From contig JAKSGN010000036.1 of NCBI GenBank assembly GCA_024180945.1, positions 1,736,001-1,800,000 on the forward strand: DNA of 64,000 nt. Direction: 5' to 3'. Each line of letters starts with the position of its first letter. Position 1 is the first letter of the stretch. The notes beneath the pieces are model-generated. The model made no database searches. It was not told where the DNA came from and was given only the letters and a program-made list of their open reading frames with translations. The position numbers and the translations under genes are program-made. The DNA is from Macrophomina tecta. Its lineage: Eukaryota; Ascomycota; Dothideomycetes; Botryosphaeriales; Botryosphaeriaceae. Shown one piece after another: positions 11,031 to 22,323 of this stretch.

Positions 11031-14000
11031 TCATCTCCGCCGACGAACGCGATGTTCTTGGCCTTTCCTGCTCTTGCGGCGCCTTTTATCCGGGGGCGGC
11101 CCCAAAGGCACATCCCTCATTTCCCACTCCAAGAGATTGATCATGTATTCGTCAACATGCGGCAGTCCGTCAACATCAGTCGCCTCGCCTGGAGCTGGTG
11201 TTGGTGGGACCGAAGTCTTGGGGGTCGCGCTGGGTCGAGAGGCATTCTCGTCGAAATCGGCATCATCAATGTGGACCTCGTGCACGATTTCTTTCTGCGC
11301 GACCTTAGCTGCTTCCGTGTCCTCCTTGTCTTCGATGCCTTCTAGAACAGGCGCGATGCCAGAAGGGTCAGGTGCACCCATGTTGCCTAATACTCTGTCC
11401 ATAGCTGCATTCGCCTCTTCGTCATCAGCTTCCGGAATCTCGTCAAAAGCATCTTTGTACGTGAGACGATTGAAGTAATCGGTTGTGAAATCACCCTTCT
11501 GGATGATTACATCGTCAAGCAGTCTCTTCTGGTTGGACTTCCGCAAGATGTTCGCTTCAATAGTATACTCCGACACAAATCTGTAGATATGCACGTCGCG
11601 GGTCTGTCCAATTCTGTGGCAGCGATCCTGGCACTGCTTGTCCATTGCAGGATTCCAGTCGAGGTCATAGAAGATGACCGTATCCGCTCCTGTGAGGTTT
11701 ATTCCGAGGCCGCCGGACCGAGATGATAGAATGAAGCAGAGAATTCTTGGATCATTGTTGAAGCGGTCGGTGAGAATTTGACGCTGCTCGATTTTCGTTG
11801 CACCGTCCAGACGCAGGTAGCGATGTCCGTGGATATTCAGGAACTGTTCCAGAATATCCAGAACCTTCGTCATCTGCGTGAAAATGAGCGCTCGGTGGCC
11901 ACCAGCTTGCAAGTCACGTAGAAGCTTCGCAAGTCGCTGGAGTTTGCCACAGTCGTATTGAAGGAGACGCTTGTCAGGAAATGCGATCGAAAGTCGAACG
12001 CGCGATTCATGGAATGGGTCGACAGTACTGGTGGGCTGCGAACTGCGAAGCATGGCCACACGCTCCTCGCCGAGCGCCAACACCGGAAGGTCATTAGCCA
12101 CAACTGCTGGCGTGACGCAGCCGAACTTCTGGATTGTGGTATTGAGGGATTCCGAGCGTTCCTCCAGGTTGGGCACAATTGCCTGCCACAATGAATGAGT
12201 GTTCATGTACCACTCTCCGTAGTTCTGCTTCTTTCTTGGGCCTCTAGAGGTGATCATCTGCTGCGGGGTGTCGTTGATTGTGAGACGTTCGATTAATCCA
12301 CGCCCGTAAACAGGCTTCCGCTGGGCTCGTTGTCGCGTTATGCGGAGGCAGTTCTCAAGATGCTCAAGGACTGATCTGTTCGACTCCTCTTCAATGTAGC
12401 TTGCAACGGAAGTAGCCGTCCTGCCATCCACCTGATCGGTAGGCTTGAGACGACGTGTCTGTCGCTCAATGAGTCCTTCAAAAGGCCGGATCGCTTGAAT
12501 CGCTTGGATTCGCTGGCTCTGGATGGCAGAAGTCTCTTCATTCTTGACCAGGTTGAGGTTCAGGAAGTCAAAGTTCACCTTCTCGTCTTCTTCCCGAAGG
12601 AGACGCCTCCGTACAAGGAAGTCGTTGATCTCAAAGTCGGCCACGACCGATTTCCGCATTGCAAATGAGGTGACAATCTGCCTGGTTTCGAAAAGATCCG
12701 GGTGGTTGCAGACCTTGCGAAGAGACATGAGACAGTTCATGATGGACATGTAGTTACCGCCAGCTAGAATCTGTCTCGTATCAGCCCTTCCCATGAATCC
12801 ATCGTAGAGCTGCCTCTGCCTCTTGGAGAGGCGACAGTAAACGACATGTTCATATTTCCCTGGCATTTGTTTTTCGACATCCGCCTTTAATCTTCGAAGG
12901 AGATATGGCCGGAGAACCTCGTGCAACTGCTTGACCGTAGCTTGTGCCTCTGCATCAAGTTCTTGCCTGCCTTGGTCTAAGATTTGGTTCGCGGGACGCG
13001 CCAGTGCCGTGGTGAAGTTGCTCAAGGCTGCGAATCCACCTTGTCCGTCATCTCCGGAAGGCATGAGGAAGAAAAGCAAAGACCATAGCTCCTGTAAATT
13101 GTTCTGAAGAGGAGTACCCGTGAGGAGAAGCCGCTTCGATGTCTTGAAAGTAAGCAGCGTCTGCCAGCGCTGTGTCTGGAAATTCTTGATGTTGTGAGCC
13201 TCATCCAAGATCAGATAATGCCAGCTCCGCTTCTTGAATGCAGCTGCATCGTGGAGAATAAGCTGGTATGAGGTGATGACAACATTCCACATATCATCAT
13301 TCATCCAACCTTGACGCTTGCGTTTCCTTTCCTCGATGGATCCGTAGTATGCAAGGACCTTAAAACCCGGGCAGAACTTCTTGAACTCCATTTCCCAGTT
13401 GAGCATCACACTCGTGGGGACGACGACGAGATGTGGCCCCCACACGCCTTTCTCAACTGCTAGATGTGCAAGCAGAGCGATTGTCTGAATTGTTTTCCCC
13501 AAGCCCATCTCATCGGCAAGAATACCGTTGGTATCACCATCGTAAAGACCGGCGAGCCAATCCAAGCCTTCGTGTTGATAGGGTCGCAATTTGCCTCGGA
13601 ACAAAGCTGGCACCGGAGTTTTGAGCGTTGAAGTCGATTCAACAACCTCATCGACTTCCTCCTCCTCTCCCTGTTTGACTTGTTCCAAAGATTTTGTCGG
13701 CTGCACATCCTCCATGGAATCGGTAACCTCAATTTCCTTTGGAGGCGACTTGGCCTCAGAAGCGCCGCTTGTAGAGTTCACTGTCGCAGGCTCCCGGTCC
13801 AGAACGGTCTCGCTAGGTTCCTCAGCGTGTCCATTTTCCACGGGCTCCGGAACTGCATCTTCCATCAATTCTGGGCCATCTTCAGGTGGTGGTGTCCCCT
13901 CATCGTCCGGCGGTGCAATTTCCGCAGTATCGTCTATTTGTTCGGCAGCCTTCTTCTTCAGGTCAGAAATCTCCTGGGCAGAAAGAAATCCCCATGTACC

Positions 14001-16037
14001 CAAACCCTCATTGTCCTCCTCCTCGTCTTCCTCAGACCCTTCGTCTTCATCTTCTTCCTCCGTGCCGCTACCATCGTCGCTGTCGGAATCCATATTCATA
14101 TCGGAATCCTCATTTTCCTCGTCCATTAGTATGTCGTCAACCTCCTCGAGCTGAACGTTGGCAGGATCAATGCCGTTCTCCTTTGATCCATCCATGACTG
14201 AGTCTAACGCTGGAGAGTCGTCCGGCTTATCCGCATGGCCGTTAATGAGTAGGCTGGCCAGGCCAGGCTCTTCATCGTCATCGTCTTCATCGTCAACCTC
14301 CTCTTCCTCATCTTGATCCTCTTCGGAGGAGAGCCAGTCGGGCAGCTGCAATTTCGCATATTTCTCACGGAGTTGTTCCTGAGTGAGGTTGGCGTCATCG
14401 TCATCTGGAAGAGGCCCGTCTTCATCACTTTCATCGCTGGACATATTTTCCGAGTCCACCTCTGAAGCATCCTTCTCGGTCTCCCCTTCCTGGCCTGCCA
14501 TGCTCGACGCCGGCCGTGTGCTAGCCATTCGACTTTCCGTCTCGCCATCTTCGTCATCGTCATCATCCATGAACGATTCGAAGTCGTCCTCATCGTCACT
14601 GCTCTGTATTGAGCCAGCCATATTCCTCCTCTCCTTCAACAGAGCAGTAGATTGGTGCAGCAGTGATTTCATCGTCTGCTTGCCTAATTTTTCCTGCTCT
14701 TCCAGCCATCGATCTTGACGTCTCTTATCTACTTCGGCCTTTACCAATACCCACGACTGTTGCATATCCCTCACGAGTTGCTTGTAACGCTTCTCCGCAT
14801 CTTCCCTTTCTTCCTCCTCGAGCTCCTCCTTTGTCTTCGGTCTTTCGGCCTTGAGCCTGGCTTGTTTAGCATCCTCACGTGCGCGCCACGCTTCTGCACA
14901 CTCATGTGCGAGTCTTCGTGCGGTCTGCACATGCTCCCTGTGCTCTTTGATGAGCAACTTACGGAAGTGGCATGCATGAGCGGCTATGTGGTCCCAAGGC
15001 CCATATTGAGGTGGAGGCTCCTCCTCGGCCTCAAGAGCATACTTGGAGCACCTCTCCTCGCTCAGCACACCGCCAGGCTGGGCGGCTTCCAATATCCGTA
15101 ACCTAAGCAACGCTTCTTCCTTCGCCTCCTCCGGTGTGAATCTCTTGAAATCCTCGCCGGCCAAGGGATCATCTTGTTCAAGCCACTTGGCAAGCGAGGA
15201 GTTTTCATCGCCGGGCTGCGCGTGGAGCGGGTGCAAGTAAGGGAGCTTGATGGGACCGAGCGTAAGCTTAAGACGCGGTGCTCGAGGCGAAGTATCGTCC
15301 GCGAAGTCCAAGTAGCCATTCGGAGAAATGTTGGCCTCCGCAGCGGCGGCTGCCTCACTTATACGGCCAGACTTTCTCCGCGGCACGCCATTGGGCGTTG
15401 CGTTTGTCTCTGCGCGCATCCGACGAGCTGAGGCATGTGTGGCGCTCGCAACGGCTTTCGAACGAGCAGGCGTGGACTGCGTCGACTCAGCGGCGGGGTT
15501 CGATTTACGTGCGTACCTAGGAACGGAGGATGGGGCGGTGGCGGCAGACTTGGCTTGATGCTGGTGTTTCATCGCTTTCGGGGCGGGGGAGGCAGCGGCG
15601 GAGGCCTTGCGGCCGTTCTGGGAGCCTGCAGGTTTGGTGAGATTGCTAGATGAAGTAGATTTCTGCAGGGCGCGGCGAGACGAGCGGCGCGCGTCGGGCT
15701 GCGGCGACTGCTCAGCAGGCAGAGCATTGGTGCGGCCGGAGCGCCGCTTGCCGTCGACTATGAAGGATGTTGGGCCCTCGGCCTCGACGCGCTTCCACGG
15801 CGGCGACGGAGGACGCGATGGGCGGCTCTCGACATCGAGCTTGCGGCGCTTGTTGGGCGGGCCTCCGCCGGGCGTGGCGGAGCGGTCGGTGACGGCATCA
15901 TCACCGCCATGGCGCTGGCCGGTGGTGCAGCTGGGAGGCGTCAGGTCGTCGTGGTTGGCGTCCTGGGTGGGCGCAGCGAGGTCGCTATTCTCGGGGCGGG
16001 TGCTCTCGTCGCGCTCGAGAACATCCGTGTTTTGCAT
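11031..16037 (-). CDS. swr1: SWR1-type chromatin remodelling ATPase
   Basis: A single exon of 1668 aa from the ATG at 16037. The product is the catalytic subunit of the SWR1 complex, which exchanges H2A for H2A.Z in nucleosomes in the nucleus. Order along the protein: a basic, low-complexity N-terminus; an HSA domain at about 335-410 (YGPWDHIAAHACHFRKLL...), which binds actin and Arp4; a long Glu/Asp-rich region at about 480-720; a SNF2 N-lobe with Walker A DEMGLGKT near 845 and DEAH near 945; a long insertion between the lobes, typical of the INO80/SWR1 group; and a C-lobe ending in HRIGQT near 1475. The HSA domain plus split ATPase and the overall length favour SWR1 over INO80 or Snf2. The reading frame is intact. 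It is divergent from the complex I gene at 16427. Confidence 0.93.
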   Translation of the reverse strand: MQNTDVLERDESTRPENSDLAAPTQDANHDDLTPPSCTTGQRHGGDDAVTDRSATPGGGPPNKRRKLDVESRPSRPPSPPWKRVEAEGPTSFIVDGKRRSGRTNALPAEQSPQPDARRSSRRALQKSTSSSNLTKPAGSQNGRKASAAASPAPKAMKHQHQAKSAATAPSSVPRYARKSNPAAESTQSTPARSKAVASATHASARRMRAETNATPNGVPRRKSGRISEAAAAAEANISPNGYLDFADDTSPRAPRLKLTLGPIKLPYLHPLHAQPGDENSSLAKWLEQDDPLAGEDFKRFTPEEAKEEALLRLRILEAAQPGGVLSEERCSKYALEAEEEPPPQYGPWDHIAAHACHFRKLLIKEHREHVQTARRLAHECAEAWRAREDAKQARLKAERPKTKEELEEEEREDAEKRYKQLVRDMQQSWVLVKAEVDKRRQDRWLEEQEKLGKQTMKSLLHQSTALLKERRNMAGSIQSSDDEDDFESFMDDDDDEDGETESRMASTRPASSMAGQEGETEKDASEVDSENMSSDESDEDGPLPDDDDANLTQEQLREKYAKLQLPDWLSSEEDQDEEEEVDDEDDDDEEPGLASLLINGHADKPDDSPALDSVMDGSKENGIDPANVQLEEVDDILMDEENEDSDMNMDSDSDDGSGTEEEDEDEGSEEDEEEDNEGLGTWGFLSAQEISDLKKKAAEQIDDTAEIAPPDDEGTPPPEDGPELMEDAVPEPVENGHAEEPSETVLDREPATVNSTSGASEAKSPPKEIEVTDSMEDVQPTKSLEQVKQGEEEEVDEVVESTSTLKTPVPALFRGKLRPYQHEGLDWLAGLYDGDTNGILADEMGLGKTIQTIALLAHLAVEKGVWGPHLVVVPTSVMLNWEMEFKKFCPGFKVLAYYGSIEERKRKRQGWMNDDMWNVVITSYQLILHDAAAFKKRSWHYLILDEAHNIKNFQTQRWQTLLTFKTSKRLLLTGTPLQNNLQELWSLLFFLMPSGDDGQGGFAALSNFTTALARPANQILDQGRQELDAEAQATVKQLHEVLRPYLLRRLKADVEKQMPGKYEHVVYCRLSKRQRQLYDGFMGRADTRQILAGGNYMSIMNCLMSLRKVCNHPDLFETRQIVTSFAMRKSVVADFEINDFLVRRRLLREEDEKVNFDFLNLNLVKNEETSAIQSQRIQAIQAIRPFEGLIERQTRRLKPTDQVDGRTATSVASYIEEESNRSVLEHLENCLRITRQRAQRKPVYGRGLIERLTINDTPQQMITSRGPRKKQNYGEWYMNTHSLWQAIVPNLEERSESLNTTIQKFGCVTPAVVANDLPVLALGEERVAMLRSSQPTSTVDPFHESRVRLSIAFPDKRLLQYDCGKLQRLAKLLRDLQAGGHRALIFTQMTKVLDILEQFLNIHGHRYLRLDGATKIEQRQILTDRFNNDPRILCFILSSRSGGLGINLTGADTVIFYDLDWNPAMDKQCQDRCHRIGQTRDVHIYRFVSEYTIEANILRKSNQKRLLDDVIIQKGDFTTDYFNRLTYKDAFDEIPEADDEEANAAMDRVLGNMGAPDPSGIAPVLEGIEDKEDTEAAKVAQKEIVHEVHIDDADFDENASRPSATPKTSVPPTPAPGEATDVDGLPHVDEYMINLLEWEMRDVPLGPPPDKRRRKSRKGQEHRVRRRR

Positions 16038-16426
16038 AGCAAGGGCTCTGGAGGGCCGTCAAAGTCGTCGGACCCCCTCTGCACATGCGAGCGTCGCGTG
16101 CGGGGCGCCAGATTCGATGCCAGTGGAAAGTTCAGCGCGCGGATGGAGCAGTGCCGTTGTCAGACATGGGCTTTGCGGACTGGCGCGTGCGCGGTGGAGG
16201 AAAAAAGCGCGTGAGCGTGAACGATGGGTGACGAGAGGCATTCCTGAGCAATCAGCGCCGGCTGGACTGGCTGACGCTTGGCGCCGCCCCGGGCACGCTC
16301 CACCACCTGCCGCTGGGCCATCACCACCACCGCCGCTGCCATCTGCCCGCACCTCCACCCATTGCGCCCCCAGCCGCCACCGTACGCTCCGCCATTGCCG
16401 CCCTCGTTCTCTGCTGACCCGCGCAG
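16038..16426. promoter_or_regulatory. shared divergent promoter, SWR1 / NDUFB8-like gene
   Basis: 389 bp separate the two divergent start codons. This spacer must hold both core promoters. No TATA box is obvious. Confidence 0.5.
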
Positions 16427-17133
16427 ATGCTTTCGCGAAGAATCGCTGCGGCCCGCCCGCTGGCCCGCGCCCTGCGGCCCGCCGCTCCCCACGCCTCCCG
16501 TCTCCAGCTCCGCCAGGCCTCGACTGGTGCCGACACTACCGAGGATCCCGACATGGTCAGTCCTCGTGGACCTGTTCTGCCTTTGCCGCTCAATTGCTTG
16601 CCTGCTTGCCCGGATGGTTGGAGATGAGCGCTGGTGGGCTGGGAAGCTGCATTCCAAACACGCATTTCGGCGGGCTTTTGTGCGGCAGCAACATCATAGT
16701 CGATCACGACCGCTAACATGCTTCCGCGCACAGAACGGCGGCTACGCCAACCCTCCTCCTGTCAAGCGTCAGTTCCGCGACCCCTACGGCGACTGGTGGG
16801 ACAAGCAGGAGCGCCGCAACTACGGCGAACCCCTTCACGAGGACAACGACGTTCTTGCCATCTTCTCCCCTGAGGAATACACCCACTTCAAGCCCAACTG
16901 GGGTTGGGTCCTGTTCGGTGCCTTCTGGACCACCTTCGGTAGCTTCTGCGCCGTCACATACTACCTTCGCCCGGACAAGCCCAGCGCACCGAGGACTTTC
17001 CCGGATGGCCTGGAGAAGGAATTGGGTGGCCCTGGCGCCTTGCGCGTAAGTTGTTGCCGCAGGAGCTCTTATCAATGTGCGAATTCTAATGGCGATTTAA
17101 CAGGCGAGGAAGGACGGCGAGGGCGAGTGGTGA
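16427..17133 (+). CDS. complex I accessory subunit, NDUFB8-like
   Basis: Three exons, 16427-16555, 16734-17045 and 17104-17133, give 156 aa; both introns are phase 0. The last exon encodes only nine residues. The N-terminus is Arg/Ala-rich without acidic residues, as in a mitochondrial presequence. It is followed by the conserved block PPPVKRQFRDPYGDWWDKQERRNYGEP and the HEDNDVL...FSPEEYTHFKP segment. One membrane helix follows (about residues 97-117: WGWVLFGAFWTTFGSFCAVTYY), then PDKPSAPRTFPDGLEKELGGPGAL. This matches the fungal NDUFB8/ASHI-type subunit of NADH:ubiquinone oxidoreductase in the inner-membrane arm. The family call is from recognition of these motifs; the frame is intact. Confidence 0.85.
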
Positions 17134-17333
17134 AAATGCTACGGAAAGCGCTTGTATTGTACATAAAGTACTGGTCACGGGCCTTAGACGCGGCACCAAA
17201 TCATTTTCTTGCGTCTCGCCTTGATTTCTCCTTGATTAATCTTTCGCGCGACAAAATCTCTGCATTTACATGAGCAGGTCTGAACGACCGCCGCCAAGAG
17301 TTATATTACATTATAAATCTCCTTCTGCTCGTC

Positions 17334-19596
17334 CTACGCCGGTGGCTTGAGCCCCACGGCAAACTTGCTCCTTTTTCTTATCCTTTCACCATAAATGTAG
17401 AACAGGTACGGAACAGGTGCTAGCAGGAGGCTGATGCAGCCCAGGATGGTGCATGTCCAGCGGACACCAACATTTTGATAAAACGGTATGCCCACGACTA
17501 CCATACCTCCAGCTGCGACATACCTAATCAGCGTGACTGATGCCAACGCCGAAGCTGCGTAGATCTCATACGAGTCGATAATATACTGTTTAAATCGATT
17601 AATAATGAGCGCAGACCTCTGCTCCGAAATGCACATACCTGATAGCTTGAGATGAACACACACAATATGCCGTATCCAAATACCACGCTAGCCGCCAATG
17701 GGCTCCAGATGCTTATTGACGGGTAGGAGGTCCAGCCCATCCAGAATAACGAGACTGGGATAGCCCAGCTGCCACCGAGCATGGAGAACCAGAGCCTGAA
17801 CTCCGGGGGCAGCCTGTCCCCCTTCCCGTCTTCCTTTATTTTCTTCAGATCCCGTTTGGCCCATTTATAGATTATTGGCACCAGAGCCGACGCTCCGAAC
17901 AGGCCGACCGCAATACCAAGAAAGCAGAGACCCGTGATTCCTTGGCTGGTGCCGTGAATTTCGCCGAAGATGAAGTCATATCCATCCAGGAAGGTAAAGA
18001 GCACGATATAGATAACAGTGAGATAAAGTGCGACGAGTACGATGATGGGCTCCGAGAATGTCAACAGAAAAGGACGATACAAAGCCTTCTGGAGGCGCTG
18101 CCCCAGGGTGTCACCCAACAGTTCCACCTCAGCAACGTATCGGGAATCTCCCGTGATACTGCGCAGGTGCTGTGCCTTCCAGCGAAGTAGAACGGGCGGG
18201 TAAGTCTCCGGCTGGAAGAGGACGACGGCGCCAAATACTAGTCCGGACATGATGAGCGTGGCCCATTCCACCCAGCGCCACGAGACGGACTTGCTTTGCG
18301 CGATGAAGCCACCCATCACAGGACCTGACAGATGTCAGCTACATCCAACCCAACCGCCTCCTCATCAGCCACTCTCTGCATCTTCAGACTTACCCAACAC
18401 CGGCCCTGTGAATGCCGCATTCGCAAACACCGGAAAAGCAAACACCCTCTCCATGGGACTCCACAGATCGGAAATCGAGCCACCCGCGCAAGTCAACGGC
18501 GTAGACCCGAAGAACCCAGCCAAAAACCTAAACGCCAGCTGTGCGCCAATGTTTGGCGCCAGACCCGATGCCATGATGAAAACCATATAAGCGTCATCGT
18601 CATGATATAAACCGAGTTTCTCCCCAAGGTCTCCGAGAACGGTCCCGCGAACAGCGCACCCACGCCGAATCCCGCCAAATAGAGTCCTACTCGCAACAAC
18701 GACAACGACGACAAGTTAGCAATCAAACCCCTCCTGTATCATCTCGATACACATATACACACGCACGTCAAAAAAAAAAAAAAAAAAGGTAGTAGAATGC
18801 TCCCACACAACTTACCAGTCGCCAAACTCTCAATCACCTCCGCGACCCCAAACTCCTCCGCCGCCGGTCTCAGTGCCTCCGCATCGATGCTGCTCGCCAC
18901 TCCGACCACGAAACCTATCCCGGCCACCAGAAACGTCGCCATGATCCTTGTCGCGTAACTCCAGTTGTGCGGGTTGAGCGGGTCGTGCGGGCCTTCGTAC
19001 CCGACGATGAAGACTTTCCCGCCGGCGCCACCACCTCTGCCGTCGTGCGATCGCGACCGCACGCTCACGCCCGTGAGGGCGAGACCCAAGGCCGTACCGT
19101 TGGTTGCGGCGGAGGACGCCGTGGTGTGTAGTGTGGAGGGGCGGCTGAGTTGGTGTGGAGCGGTGGAATGCGCGAGCTCCTCCTCCTCCTCTTCTTCTTC
19201 TTCCTCTGCTGGTTCTGCGGGCGGCGTTGCGTGGTTGAGTGCTGGTGCATCCTCTGTTCTTATTGTGTCTCCTTCATGCCTCGGCGCCGTTCTTACATTG
19301 GTCGAGTTGAACGGGGGAGGAGCCGAGGCCGAATGATGAGAGTGAGAGCCCTCGCCCTTCTCTGGATCTCGGTGGTCATTGCTGATGGCTGGTAACGGCG
19401 ATTTGCTGCTGCTGCTGCTGCTGCCGCTCGAAGAGTCTTCTGAGGAAGAGGAGGACGTCGAGGATCGGGATGCTGCGTGACTAATGCCATGGCGCCCTCG
19501 ATGTTGTTGCGCTAAGGCCGCGGTTTTTTCGCGATCTCGTTCATACTGCTTCTTCAAATTCGTCCTGAATCTGCGGTACTGGAAGAACGATTGCAT
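17334..19596 (-). CDS. MFS drug/polyamine-type transporter with apparent 1-nt frameshift
   Basis: Exons on the minus strand are 18816-19596, 18394-18686, 17639-18324 and 17334-17585; introns of 129, 69 and 53 bp have matching phases. The start is the ATG at 19596; upstream in frame there is only TTG. A long hydrophilic, Ser- and Glu-rich N-terminus (about 200 aa) precedes the DPLNPHNW motif typical of DHA1 drug:proton antiporters, then 12 expected membrane helices. The loop motif GPFSETLGRNSVY is present. In exon 2, near 18587-18591, the frame shifts: the sequence reads ...NSVYIMTMTL in one frame and continues MVFIMASGLAPNIGAQ in another. One extra T would give the usual L-Y-M junction, and the exon total is one base short of a multiple of three. 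This may be a real lesion or an assembly error. Confidence 0.8.
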
Positions 19597-20162
19597 TATT
19601 CCACCGACTCGACCAATTTCAACAGGGAAACACAAGAACGTGAAACCAATTCAAAGGATAAGATGATAAGGGACGAGCGAAAAGGGAAACTGAAAAGTAT
19701 AAGCAGCTTGGGTCTCCGTAGAAGAGGCAGGGATATCATTATTACAAATGCCTTCGTGACTGACGTGTGTAGACCTGGTCTGTACCCGCGTTATACCCGT
19801 AATTCCACTTGCTGAAGTTGGGGCTAAATGCGGGACGAGGGAGAATGATGACGTCGATTGCGGATGATGGACAGTTCAAGACGGCGAATGGAAGAGCGGC
19901 ACAGCGGGCCAACGGCTATCTGGCCATGGTGCCTGTTGCCGATCAATGACCCACGGCTTGACAAGACGTCATCTGTAAGACCCTTTGAGAGAATTTCCCG
20001 CACAGGTCGAAGCAATACACATAAGGCCATGGAATGAAGAACCATAGAAAATAATATAGCACGGGGCGAGGTGACACGCGCGCTCTACGCTCTAAGCCTG
20101 CAAAACCCATTGTCCTTCCACGATATACTGACACAAGCCTTCCAACAATCGTGGCTGGCTAT
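19597..20162. other. intergenic region
   Basis: Holds the MFS gene promoter (minus strand, upstream of 19596) and the 3' side of the cytochrome b5 reductase gene. No other gene seen. Confidence 0.5.
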
Positions 20163-21366
20163 CTAAAACTTGTAAACCTGCTCTTTATCGTATCCAAGCT
20201 CCTTCAGGATACCGCTAAGCTCGCCCTGGTCCTTGGGGCTAACCTTGTTGCCGGAGATGGCTTTGTACATGCCAGGCGGGCCGCAGACAAAGATCTTGAG
20301 CTTCTCGCCCTCCTTGGGCTCAGGCAGAACCGTCTTCAGCAGCTCCTTGGTAACGTGCCCCTTGCCCTGTGTCCACTCCTTCGGGGGGTTGTCGAGGATG
20401 TAGAAAGCACGGAAACGCTGGGGGTAGGTATTCTCGAGCTCGTGAAGCTCCTTCTTAAGGAGGATGTCATCCTCGGTGAGGTTGCCGTAGACGAGAGTGA
20501 CCTTCGTCTTATCCTCAGGGTTCTTGAAGATGGCGCGGATCAGCTGGTACATGGGGGTAATTCCGGTGCCGCCAGCGATGAGCGCGATGTGCTCGTGCTT
20601 GTTCGGCGCCCATGGGTACTTGGGGAGCGGGCCCTTAAAGTCGAGACGCTGGCCGGGAGTCATACTATGCAGATGTTCCGACATGGGACCGTTGGGATAC
20701 CTCTTGACGACCAGGTCAATGAAGCCGGTGGCATCTATCGAGTATAAGTTGGAAAGACTTCCTCAAATGCGAACCTGGAATCATACCCTCGTCGCTAGTG
20801 GGAGTGTAAGGCCTCAGAACAGGCTTCTCCATCTCAGGGCCCTTGTACTTGGTCAGGAGCGCAGCTACCTCGAAGTCAGCACCCAATTCTATCCTTGAGC
20901 CCAGCTTCAGCCAAACGCACATACAATGTGGAGACCGGATACATTGTCGGGCTCAGGAAGTTTGAAGCGGAATCGCTTGGTGTTATGGTTGAGAGTCTCA
21001 ACCTCGTCCAGGACCAAGGAAAGGAAGCCTTGATCGCCACCCGTGAAGGCTACCGACGGCTTGTCGACCGACTTGGGAATGTTTTGCGCTTCGGAGCTAG
21101 GCGCGGGGGCCTTCGCGGAATTGGAGTTCAGGTACCAGTAGCCAGCACCACCGGCGCCAAGGGCCAAAGCACCGTAGAGGGCGGCATTGGAGCCTTGTTT
21201 AGGGGATTCAGTCGCGTATCTGCGGACAGACTGGATGTGTAGTGAGACAGTCAGCAATGGATCCGCAGTGTGTATTGCTTGCGGCGCAAGCTGGGAAGCA
21301 GCGGGACGGGACGGCTCTTACGTTGCGGAGGGTGGCAGCGGGACGGAAAACCTGACGAGCGAACAT
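20163..21366 (-). CDS. mcr1: NADH-cytochrome b5 reductase, mitochondrial type
   Basis: Four exons on the minus strand, 21322-21366, 20925-21230, 20787-20868 and 20163-20734, give 334 aa; introns are 91, 56 and 52 bp. The enzyme passes electrons from NADH through FAD to cytochrome b5 or similar acceptors. The N-terminus ([15 protein letters not shown]) looks like a mitochondrial presequence and is followed by one membrane helix at about 28-45 ([18 protein letters not shown]), as in Mcr1 of the outer membrane/intermembrane space. The FAD-binding RPYTP is at 136-140, the nucleotide-binding GGTGITP at 199-205 and CGPPGM at 295-300. Length and motif order fit Mcr1 better than the shorter ER form Cbr1. 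The second splice junction ([12 protein letters not shown]) was chosen because it restores family spacing. Confidence 0.92.
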
Positions 21367-22323
21367 TGTGGCTGCTGGATCGGTCAATTGATGCAGCAGA
21401 TGTATGCGGGCTTGTCTTTGGACAGAGATGGAGAGGAAGCGGGTCGCGGGAGTCCAGCTATGAAAGGCGTGCGTGCAGATCAGCGCCATCGGAGTTTCGG
21501 CGTTGTGCCATGACGCAAGTACCTAAGCTCCCCCAGCCCCGACACCACTGCAAGCTCCGCCTCCCGATGATTGCTAATCGCCCATCTCGGCCTCCGACTC
21601 CGCTGTTTCACTTCCGCGAACACACTGAGTTTTTGCTACACCACCTCGCTCTACATTATCTATCAGCTGCGACAAGCGTTCCCCCAGCCTTCCACGGGCG
21701 GTTCTGCGCCGCAAGCAGAATATTCCGTCAACAGTCGATGACCGAGACGTGATGACGCCATCAAACGATTCCGGGTTATCAGTAGTTGACCGACCTAACT
21801 CGAAACGCCCGTAGACTGCTTGTCTAATAACATACAGCTATTTCGCAGTCGCTGCAGGAACACAGCTAGCATTTTGCTTTTCAATCATCGCTACGGTCGC
21901 CTATGAGAAGTTGAAGCCGCCCTCCGGACGTAGTCGTTTTCTGCTCTCAAAGCTGCTTACTCAACATCGATGAGACGGCTTGTTGGAGAATGAAGCTCAC
22001 GCGTGAGGCCCAGTCTTTACGTACTGCGCGATTGAGCATTGAAGCTCCTTGCCCCACTTTTTACCTACCTTTTTTTTTTTTTTATCAATTCTCTATGATA
22101 AACGAGAACTGACATTTTATGAAGCCCCGGAGGAGTGATTTTAATTTAAGAAAAAAAAAAAAAAAGATAACTTAGCTGGTATGTTCCCGAAAGGCAACTC
22201 CAAACTCCAGTAATCCCAAACAAAAAGAGCAAAAAGGAGGATCTGCAAACAACAGCAATTGCAATGCCTAGACTTTACATCCGAGCAGGAACGTGCGTTA
22301 GAAACAACAAGGGTGCAGGGGAC
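21367..22323. other. intergenic region with poly-T and poly-A tracts
   Basis: About 1 kb between the mcr1 start and the stop of the RING-like gene. It contains T- and A-runs near 22070 and 22150. No supported gene. Confidence 0.5.
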
